Assembly: GCA_024195265.1 (NCBI GenBank)
Contig: JAJLRJ010000001.1
Span: 8,230,357 to 8,294,356, forward strand
DNA from: Dendrophyllia cribrosa
Lineage: Eukaryota; Cnidaria; Anthozoa; Scleractinia; Dendrophylliidae
Length of the DNA stretch: 64,000 bases
Direction of reading: 5' to 3'
Below, piece after piece: positions 56,006-64,000 of the stretch (its first letter is position 1; each line of letters opens with the position of its first letter). The notes beneath the pieces are model-generated. The model was not told where the DNA came from. It did no database searches and was given only the letters and a program-made list of their open reading frames with translations. A program made the position numbers and the translations under genes.

Positions 56006-56230
56006 GGGCCCGTTTCTCGAAGTCCCGATTGGGCCCTAAAGCTATATTTTAAAATCAGAATCTATAAAATTAGGTGCAGTTTTTAACTCGCAAACCAGCT
56101 AGAATTTTATTGCTTAGCTTTGAAAACCAACAAAATTTGACTCTTTATGTAAACATTGTGCACATAAGATATTATTATAGGACTTATAGCCTTCTGGGCT
56201 CGAAAACTGATCGGGACTTTCGAGAAACGG
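56006..56230. mobile_element. MITE with GGGCCCGTTTCTCGAAGTCC ends
   Basis: About 225 bp. The inverse end is ATCGGGACTTTCGAGAAACG. Non-coding. A fragment of the same end sequence is near 36870. Confidence 0.65.
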
Positions 56231-56495
56231 TAGGCAATGTAGGAGAATTCAAACTAATTTTTATGAATTCATAGGAACCTTAAAAACAAGTATATAATAA
56301 AGAACAAATTTATAACATGCTTCACTGGGCTTTCTGATGTTAGTTTAAAATTTATTATTCTTACTAGTAGTTGAAGCAGAGTTTCAGTGCCAATATAGCG
56401 ACCTACTAAAAAGTTCATGGACAAATCGACCGCCGGAATAGAGATACACATTCAAGAAGATTGATCGCTACAGATAATTTCAATCGAACACCTTT

Positions 56496-56768
56496 TAGAG
56501 CAGTTTTCAATTGAGTGTCGTAAAACCAAAACCAAAGTAATTACAGCAGTCGTAAACAATCCAATGAACCAATCAGTGCTCGAAGCAATTACATGTCGGC
56601 GGCGCCAAGCGCAGGAAAACGCGTGCGAGCAAGTCACGATTGGTTTTGGTTTTACTTCTGATTGGTCGAGAAAGTGGCACGAGATTTTTTAGCCAATCAC
56701 AAAGCGTAGCAATGCAAAACCAAAGCAATTGTGTAATTACTTTCGACATTCAATTGAAAACCGCTCTA
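56496..56768 (+). mobile_element. MITE, GTTTTCAATTGA family (copy 6, complete)
   Basis: About 273 bp with ends AGAGCAGTTTTCAATTGAGT and ATTCAATTGAAAACCGCTCT, flanked by TA. Very close to copy 5. Confidence 0.8.
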
Positions 56769-56984
56769 ATAGGCAGGATTATCAAATCGGGAATAACTAT
56801 TCCCCATTAAAAAAAAACAGCTTGTATAGATTCATAACTAGGCAAAAAATTAGTGGTCAGTTCAAGAGGCAAATAACTGAAGATATTTTCTAGATGGGCG
56901 CTATTTTGTAGCTATTTGTTTATTGGATTTTACCGAGTGGGTGGTGATCGAGAGCGTACGCTTCTCCGCCCATGCATGTAGCTT

Positions 56985-57190
56985 GGCTTTTTACGCCAAG
57001 CAAGGGAGCGCTCGCCTCCCCATCATTGTGGTCCGGGTTCTATTCCCGGACTCGGTGTCATATGTGGGTTGAGTTTGCTCCGAGGGTTTTTTTTTCTCCG
57101 GGTCCTCCGGTTTTTCCTCCCTTCTCAAAAACCAACATTTCCAAATTCTATTTCGATCTGGAATTTTGGGGTTCACAGGTTTGTCACTTA
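56985..57190 (+). mobile_element. tRNA-type SINE copy
   Basis: Contains a B-box-like GGTTCTATTCCCGGACTC, then GTGTCATATGTGGGTTGAGT, then TCCGGTTTTTCCTCC, CAAAAACCAACATTTCCAAA and TTTCGATCTGGA. This phrase order is a recurrent SINE arrangement in cnidarian genomes as I know them; I cannot confirm the family name. Confidence 0.5.
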
Positions 57191-57208
57191 TAAGTCGCAA
57201 GACTGTTA

Positions 57209-57697
57209 GGCCCCGACCACACTAATCCGTTTTCGTTTGAAAACGCATACATTTTGATGCGTTTTCGCCTATCATCCACACTAAAACGCCCGAAAACGAT
57301 GATGAAAACGGAGGCTTTCGAAAACGGTTTCAAAAGTGGAGACTTTTGAAAACGCATCGTTTTGAAAACGCTTCGTTTCAAGTGTGGACAGGTGAAAACG
57401 GAGACATTTGAAAACGGTGACGTAAAATCTCTAGTGTGGTCAGGTGAAAACGGAGACTTTTGAAAACGATGACGTACTGAGAGCGTCACATGCCATCGGT
57501 TCCAGTCCAAATCAGAGCATCTATCACCTTTAACACATGCGCAATCCCCGGTCCCAGTCGTTTTCATCGTTTTCGACCGTTTTAGTGTGGACAGGTGAAA
57601 ACGATGCGAAAACGCTAGTGTGGGCGAAAATATTTTGCTTCACTTTCTTCGAGATGAAAACGGAGACTTTTGAAAACGCATTAGTGTGGTCGGGGCC
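57209..57697. mobile_element. Harbinger-type MITE (TTA target duplication)
   Basis: 489 bp with ends GGCCCCGACCACACTAATCC and GTGTGGTCGGGGCC, flanked by TTA on both sides. The interior is full of GAAAACGGAGACTTTTGAAA phrases. The 3-bp TTA duplication fits PIF/Harbinger. Confidence 0.7.
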
Positions 57698-57729
57698 TTA
57701 GTGTCATGTCACCCTCGTTTAACAAAGTA

Positions 57730-57860
57730 TGGCATGAGTTGTTGGTTTTCGTCTTTATTCAAAAGGGTTTATTTTCGGGTTTTCCAGTTTCCCTCCCTCT
57801 ACAAAACCAACTGACATTTCTAAACTCCAATTCGATCAAAAATTCGAGAGCATAGCTATA
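57730..57860 (+). mobile_element. Degenerate SINE fragment
   Basis: Retains GAGTTGTTGGTTTTCGTC, then GGTTTTCCAGTTTCCCTCCC and AAACTCCAATTCGATC, matching the 3' part of the SINE at 56985-57190. Confidence 0.4.
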
Positions 57861-57989
57861 CCGATAAAACCTCTTCTTAATTGTCAAATATGCACTGATG
57901 CATCCAGCCAAAAAATTGAAAACCACTGTTAACCTATGTGTTCAGTGTGAATTAAAAGCGCGGATCAAATCGATGCACTTGAGTACCTT

Positions 57990-58200
57990 ACAGTAAATAA
58001 AACCAAAAGAAGCCACCCATAAAACACTTATTACCTCATAATACCGGCATCTGCGGGTAAGAACATGATATCTGACCAATCAGAGCACGTTATTTATCAA
58101 ACCGTAACGGTTTGTTTTGGTTACCTCATCTCCCGGGAACTACTGTAACATTCCTTTTCGACGAAGTAATATCCTTGGTGTTGTGTTTTAGGGCTATGTA
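57990..58200 (-). repeat. Dispersed repeat paired with 27195-27400
   Basis: The inverse orientation of the 27.2-27.4 kb repeat (TGTTTTGGTTACCTCATCTC, TACCGGCATCTGCGGG). Confidence 0.55.
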
Positions 58201-58223
58201 AATTCAAACGCAGCTACAAAATC

Positions 58224-58402
58224 TCATTCCACAACGCGAAGATGACTTATCTCGTGCGCTGAATCCTCTGAAGCCTGGAAGTCCTTGATTGAAAGAGACG
58301 AGGGTGAAAAGACTGACGGAGGCCCATGTTTTGAATGGTTGCCATGTGTATCTACGGAGGCAAACAGGTCGCAGTTATGATAGTTGGACAACCCAGCAGT
58401 AT
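58224..58402 (-). CDS. Possible terminal exon, unrecognised
   Basis: The acceptor TTATACCTAG on the minus strand is followed in phase 1 by about 59 codons (TAGLSNYHNCDLFASVDTHG and on) and a TGA at 58224. Codon choice looks gene-like and Ser/His-rich. No upstream exon was identified to 64 kb, and no poly(A) signal is evident. It may be a real last exon, or a chance frame next to the 57990-58200 repeat. Confidence 0.25.
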
Positions 58403-58809
58403 CTAGGTATAAAATCAAATGTTTACGGCTTTTAATCGTATGTGTGTGTAAAGTACTTTACTCTGTTTTTTTGGCCGATTACTGTAAAACGCTCAAAAAA
58501 CAGTCGCTAACTTCTAACTTACAATAACTTTCAACTTTATTTTGATTATAGAGATCGTATACTGTATGGCATGAAATTTTGGTTGGTTTTCAATTTTTGC
58601 GGTTTATTTTACAATCTGCAAAAACATATATTCCGCCATAGTTTCGCGCGAACTGATTTTACTCCACTGAAGAAATTAGAATGTTAATGGCGGTTACTTA
58701 GCGATAGAAAACTTTAAGCCGGCAATCTATATATACATGCCATTGAGTTTAGTTAAAAGCATTTATGTTGTTATTTACAACGTTGTAATTCATGAAATCT
58801 TTTCGTAAC

Positions 58810-59267
58810 TAGCCTGCGAGCAGGCTCACTTGTTTGGGGTATCGCGCGAGTATCTTGGCCAAAGCGAGCCGGCGAAGCCGGCGAGAAGAATGGGGCGAGG
58901 AAAAGTGAGCCTGCACGCGGGCTATTGATTTTTGAATTCACCGCGTTCGCCGACGAACGGGCGATCCAATTGGTTAAAAATGACATTCTTCATGATAATA
59001 TTTTACTATCTGCCGCGAAAATCTTCACGTGCAACTTTCTGTCATGTTTGTTTACATTTTGCTTTGCTCCTATTGGATAGTTATCTGATACAGGTCAAAT
59101 GCCGACTTGACACCTCGCAAGGGGCGGAATTCAAAAATCAATAGCCCGCGTGCAGGCTCACTTTTCCTTGCCCCATTCTTCTCGCCGGCTTCGCCGGCTC
59201 GCTTTGGCGGCTTCACCGCCAAGATACTCGCGCGATACCCCAAACAAGTGAGCCTGCTCGCAGGCTA
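58810..59267. mobile_element. TAGCCTG-family foldback element, 9-bp target duplication
   Basis: 458 bp with arms of about 130 bp, inverse to each other (TAGCCTGCGAGCAGGCTCAC and on), and a unique loop of about 190 bp. TTTCGTAAC occurs at 58801-58809 and 59268-59276. The 9-bp duplication fits MULE-type transposition. Confidence 0.8.
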
Positions 59268-59353
59268 TTTCGTAACAGTTGAGTGTTTCTCGACAACTGC
59301 AAAATCTCAAATACCAATCACCAACTGGAATCGCAAAAGTTGCATTTCTTATA

Positions 59354-59588
59354 GAGCAAGCTGTTTTCAATTGAGTGTCGTAAAACCAAAACCCAAGTGA
59401 CTACTCTGGCCAATCACAACAGACGCAGACAATCCAATGAACCAATCACCACACGAAGCAAGTACATGTAGCCGGCGCCAAGCGTCGGAAAACGCGTGCG
59501 AGTAAGTCACGATTGGTTTTGGTTTTACGTCTGATTGCTTAAAAAAAATGGCGCGAGATTTTTTAGCCAATCACAAAGCGAAGCAATA
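59354..59588 (+). mobile_element. MITE, GTTTTCAATTGA family (copy 7, 3' truncated)
   Basis: Has the left end GCTGTTTTCAATTGAGTGTC and the body to AGCCAATCACAAAGCGAAGC, but no right terminal repeat. Confidence 0.7.
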
Positions 59589-59691
59589 ATAGTAGTAAGC
59601 GCGCTAAAATTTCATGCTACACGTCTCTATACGGGGGTAGCATCTAGATTCCCAATAAACTCTTGAAATGAGAAAGTCGTTTTGTTCCTTC

Positions 59692-59767
59692 CAGTTTAGA
59701 AAAGGATAAAAGCTTCAAGCACATGTTTACCATTTGCTAGTTGCTTTTGTCCCGTTTCTAAACTGGG
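59692..59767. repeat. Short inverted repeat related to 25850-25912
   Basis: CCAGTTTAGAAA and TTTCTAAACTGG enclose AAGCTTCAAGCACATGTTTA and GCTAGTTGCTTTTGTCCCGT. The latter two phrases occur in inverse order at 25850-25912. Confidence 0.5.
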
Positions 59768-60217
59768 TATGAAAGCACAACTTATAATTAGTGGCAGTCC
59801 GTCTTCGATGGGGACGGAAAAGAACCACTGAGGACGTAACAAAACCCTGGCTGTGACCATCCTCAATGTCATTCATTGTTCATGGGTGGGGTGGGGGAGA
59901 TGGGATCAACAATGGACCCATAGCGGCTGCCTGATTTGCGTCGCCTTCATAAGCTGACGTCCGATCTCATTCCATGAGACGCAAGTGATATGTTCACTAT
60001 ATATATAAGTCATTCATTCACTTGTATTTTTTAATAAACTATCCAGCTAGCTTTTATATAGTTTATTGTTACTTAATAAAGTGTCAAATTATATCTCGAG
60101 TCTTTTGTTGTTGACTTGTAGTTGTTGTTTTCCTGTTTTCGTTTTAAACCTTTGTAATTCTATCTGTCCATCTCTATGGGCAATCGACTTGGGGACACGG
60201 TCCTGGCTGATATATCA

Positions 60218-60580
60218 CGTTTTCATGATTATGGCCAGGAGCTGTTTTAAATTATTATCATGAACAGTAGTAAGAACAAATCGCCAAGAGTGATGAACGC
60301 AATGAAATATGAAATAAAAAGACAAAACAACGACTAAAAAATTCAAAATTCAACCAGAATGGAAACGTTGATTTCTCGACAGCCTGTCACAAAATCAAAA
60401 TTGATGAACTGTAATCCACTATAATCCTTGAAATCCTACACATTTTTTTCCAAACTATTGCTTCTGTTTTGCTCCATGGAATCTTTTATCCAATTTAGTT
60501 ACATATTTGGTGACATTTGCCGATATATATAACGTACATGGAAATTAAGTAAACAAAATTTCGTGATTTTGGCAGGCAGT
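60218..60580 (+). repeat. Dispersed repeat family R1 (copy 3)
   Basis: Matches 54610-54900 from TTTTCATGATTATGGCC through CATGGAAATTAAGTAA. No coding capacity seen. Confidence 0.55.
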
Positions 60581-60702
60581 GTCCCGTTAATGACTATGAT
60601 GTTCTTAATTCCTGACGCATCTGCGGAACTGTGCTACTTGAGAAAAAATGGTATCAAAGAAAAGAGAATTGCCTTCTTGATAAATTAGAGGCGGTCGGGT
60701 GT

Positions 60703-60791
<89 letters not shown>

Positions 60792-60803
60792 TGGGGGGGG
60801 GGG
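60703..60803. repeat. G homopolymer, 88 + 11 bp
   Basis: 88 consecutive G, then AT, then 11 G. Poly-Gly and poly-Pro frames here are artefacts. Exact length should be treated as uncertain. Confidence 0.9.
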
Positions 60804-61049
60804 TGATTTCATTAAAATTGAGCATATTTTTGGGTATTAAACTAATATAAACAGTTGTTGCTATGGCAGTTGCTATTAGGAAAATCAACACTGTTTAATT
60901 TTCCTATAGTTCATTTATTTAGTCGGCTGAGATTCCACAAAACAAGATTCGCAAGTGCATGTTAAAAATTACGATTATGCCATTTTCAAAACAAATTAAT
61001 TTTGCAAACAAAACATCGTATTTTTGAGTATAAGACAACAGCAAACAAG

Positions 61050-61084
61050 TTGATTGATTGATTGATTGACTGATTGATTGATTA

Positions 61085-61130
<46 letters not shown>

Positions 61131-61202
61131 GGATGGATGGATGGATGGATGGATGGATGGATGGATGGATGGATGGATGGATGGATGGATGGATGGATGG
61201 AT
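61050..61202. repeat. Compound TTGA / TGGA microsatellite
   Basis: (TTGA)n to about 61129, then (TGGA)n to 61202. The switch is a single-base change that has been propagated. Confidence 0.9.
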
Positions 61203-64000
61203 TCTATTTTCGCTGGCGCAGGACATCGTGGTTATTATGAACGCAAAACTGCACGTGACGTTCATATTGCTTTTGGCTTGGTGGAAGGAATTGCAGTAAA
61301 GAATGAAAGCAGACTAAAAGAATCAAGATTATAAACTGCTGCTTATTAGAAGCTGTGCTCACTGTGCTGCAATAACTAGCGGGCAGCGCGCGTGTAACCC
61401 AGCATGTGGTACCCAGGATATTCCGCGCGCGCAGATTTTTAATAAACAACGGTAAAGAAAGACGGCTCCTGATAAAGGTTAATGCATACGAACGAGACAG
61501 CCAGGTAAATTAAACATCTTTTGCTGCCAGACGCTGAAATAAATAGCTTCATATCATGTACCAAAGTAGTCAATAGGCGGGGTCAAAAAAATAATAGATT
61601 TCCGCTGCTAAATGCAGGGCTTTTCACCCTTTTATGAACAAATCATTAATGTATGAGTGTTATTGTAATAACCGAGAAAAGAAGTGATGGACATATTTTA
61701 TCCAGGCAAAGTTTCACACGCAACCAACAAGACATTCGATTTTCACTGCAAAGATCACCTTGAAAAGAAAATTGTTCGATACGATAATAAAATAATGCTC
61801 ACCAGTTTTGGTTTAAGAAAAAAAACACTGTTATATATATATATAGCTATATATCAATTTTCTTTTGCGAACATAATGTTCATTTAGTTCTTTGACTTAT
61901 CACTCATGTACATTATACGCTTTAAAAATTAGTTTCAAAGGAGCCGACTAGCTATTTTGAAACAAGAAATTTGGCATTTCTTGCTATTAATTAAGTTTTA
62001 GAAATTCAAATTGTTTTGATCGTGGAAAGAGTGTATATCATTATTGAAAAAAAACAACATACGGGGAATCGCCAACCTAATTGAATCTGATTATATCTTG
62101 TCCTTCAAGTAATTCCTCAAGGAACCTTTCAATCATCCTTTGCGAACGAAATAATACGGATTATAACATATATAGTGGGGCAGAAATTTTACTTCGCTGG
62201 TGTAACTCACGGTGCATGGTTTGAATTGCATTGATCCAAAACGACATCTGACTAACACAGGTTTGTGAATTTTCTGTGATAATTTTGAGAAAATACAGTT
62301 TAATATAACTTGAAGGTTAACTTGACCAAGACAGTGTAATTAGCATTTCGCATAGCAAAATGTTGTTCATTTTTTCTCGATTTTTTTAAATGCAAAAACG
62401 TATAGATCTTTAGTATTTTGATTTTACCGGTTTGAATAACTCAAAAACTAAAAATGTTTTATTTTTCCATCACACACATATCTAACATTTTATTTGGTGT
62501 TTTTGATCAACATCTTCTCCTTGCTTATTGAAATGGTACTCGAAAAAATAAATATTCCCATTTCATTCGCTTTATATTTGCATTTCAGTTGGCGGCAATT
62601 TATTTGATATAACTGCTTATCAAAAAAACTTCGAATGAAGATTCGTTCAGCTAGTTTAAGAACAAGTCTTTTCAAACAGAAGGTGTTTTTCAGTTGATCG
62701 GTAGCCAATGATTTTTCTGGCGGTCAAGATTTTGTGAAATACGTTGTAGTTCGTAGTCAATGATTTTTCCCGGCTTACAGTAAAAGATTTTCAACACCTT
62801 ACATTTAGTGGCAACGAAACGTGGAAACAATAACCGCAAACATGACTTTGGAAAAAAAATGACCTAAATTTTATTTCGACAATCAACTGCGAAACTCCAG
62901 CTGAAATACTGAAGAACATGTAATATCCATCCTTGGCATACGAATACTAGCCGACAAGTTTCACGGAATCGATTCCAAAATGCAATAAACTGCCCTTTCG
63001 ATCATTGCATAACAACTTGTTTTTCGTTGTGTTTTCATCCGCGCCGCCGTCGCTAAACCGGACAGCATGAATTATTTCAATTATTTTCATTGTATAATAG
63101 TTTTTCTGCCTTCCATACTAATGAGGAGAGATCGTAAGATATTGCATTAGAACAGAACAATTTGCAGTCTTTGCTGTTGCCAAGATCGTTTCTGTTGTCC
63201 AATAAAAAGAACGCTGAAACAATTCCTTTTGTTACGAGTCGCATTAGGCACTACATTAAATGTTTATTCTTTGAAGAGCAAAACCCTAATCTCTTTATAA
63301 AGAAGGCTTAGCCCTTAAACTTAAACGTACATGAAATCGTAAACATCCCCGCTAAGTAAACATACGATTCTCTCTAAAATACACCAGGAAACATTCAATG
63401 AAATAATAATCAAAACAACATATAAACTTTCGTTTAAAAATAGCGGTTTCATTTCTAAGCGTTAATAACTGGAAATCATATGTAACCAAGTATAATTCGC
63501 TAGAAAAATAAATTGTAACACCTGTTTCTGAAAAAAAAAACATCTATCTGAGCGTTTACAATGTTACCTCGCCTTCCTGTAAAAGGATAATTTCTGTTTC
63601 ACTTTTCTTGTCGAATGAATTTGGCCGATATTATTATAGATAATACTTGGATACGTAACCGGGCAATGATGGTTTTTGTTCTTTAAAAGGGACGCGAGGG
63701 TGGCAAAAGTTGTCAGAATATCATTTTCAATTTTAGACTGATTTAACAGCTGAGAAATTCTCCAAACCTCATGTTATAATATAGCCACTGGATGTTTTGT
63801 ATCATGTTGTTTGGAATTAGTTTGTCTAAAAGTCATCTTTTCTCCAAACATGAAGAAAAACAACTCGAGTTCGTTTTGTTCTCAGAAAAGGTGAATTTAA
63901 GCAATTTTTTTTTATTTCCTTTCCTCAGTCGGTGTTTTTTCAATTTTAATCTTTTTGAAAACCACCCCCTTGCTTTGTAAAAAATATTTCCATATCAAAG
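61203..64000. other. Intergenic, no gene recognised
   Basis: AT-rich sequence with no domain-bearing frame, exon pair or RNA gene. The short frames at 61684-61887, 62490-62708, 63352-63543 and 63792-63980 are of chance length and composition. Confidence 0.45.

Noticed and set aside
57020..57060. tRNA gene (B-box-like sequence)
   Set aside because: No cloverleaf could be drawn. The context is a SINE with its characteristic downstream phrases.
60631..60891. Poly-Gly and poly-Pro proteins
   Set aside because: Translation of the 88-bp G tract.

Overview
This is a eukaryotic, intron-rich and AT-rich window, packed with small inverted-repeat transposons and simple repeats. It most likely comes from an anthozoan cnidarian, probably a stony coral. 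The grounds are an ShK-type cysteine domain joined to discoidin and C-type lectin domains, a lineage-type cluster of intronless class A GPCRs, a secreted CAP-domain gene, and a transposon load of this style. No species can be fixed from sequence alone. Gene models below are my own splice predictions from GT/AG sites, reading phase and domain continuity.

Layout. (1) 1-1.8 kb (+): the 3' end of an unrecognised gene. (2) 3.1-12.8 kb (-): a 12-exon gene for a secreted protein of about 654 residues. In order it has a signal peptide, a short Tyr/Gly/Ser/Thr segment, an Ala/Pro-rich domain, an ShK-like domain, a discoidin (F5/8C-like) domain, a C-type lectin domain and a strongly acidic tail. Every intron but one is phase 1, and three coding exons are only 33, 18 and 18 bp. 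(3) 13.8-15.5 kb: an array of a 106-bp satellite between two head-to-head secreted-protein genes. (4) 17.0-23.4 kb (+): a 7-exon secreted CAP (SCP/TAPS) gene of about 587 residues with a 3 x 48-residue repeat after the CAP domain. (5) 24-29 kb: repeats only. (6) 29.7-30.7 kb (+): a GPCR (called D here). (7) 30.8-35.0 kb: LINE remains, including a 5'-truncated LINE carrying a nested 91-bp insertion. (8) 36.1-36.8 kb: an inverted-repeat element followed by 335 consecutive C. (9) 38.2-53.9 kb: a GPCR array A(-), B(-), A'(-, truncated), B'(-), C(+). (10) 53.9-64 kb: transposon-derived repeats, a possible lone terminal exon and long G/C homopolymers.

The two most informative parts are as follows. 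First, the two divergent secreted genes look like extracellular matrix, mucus, capsule or defence proteins with phase-1 exon modules. Second, the GPCR array can be explained by a single tandem duplication. It ran from inside receptor A (TM5) to just before the start codon of receptor C. It left a full A, B and C-promoter copy followed by a truncated A', then B' and the intact C. Palindromic transposons present in one copy and absent from the other give paralogous empty sites, so some insertions can be dated relative to the duplication. All these receptors lack the class A D/E-R-Y arginine (it is T-C-Y or T-C-F) and the TM3-ECL2 cysteine pair.

No tRNA, rRNA, CRISPR or bacterial-type operon was found.
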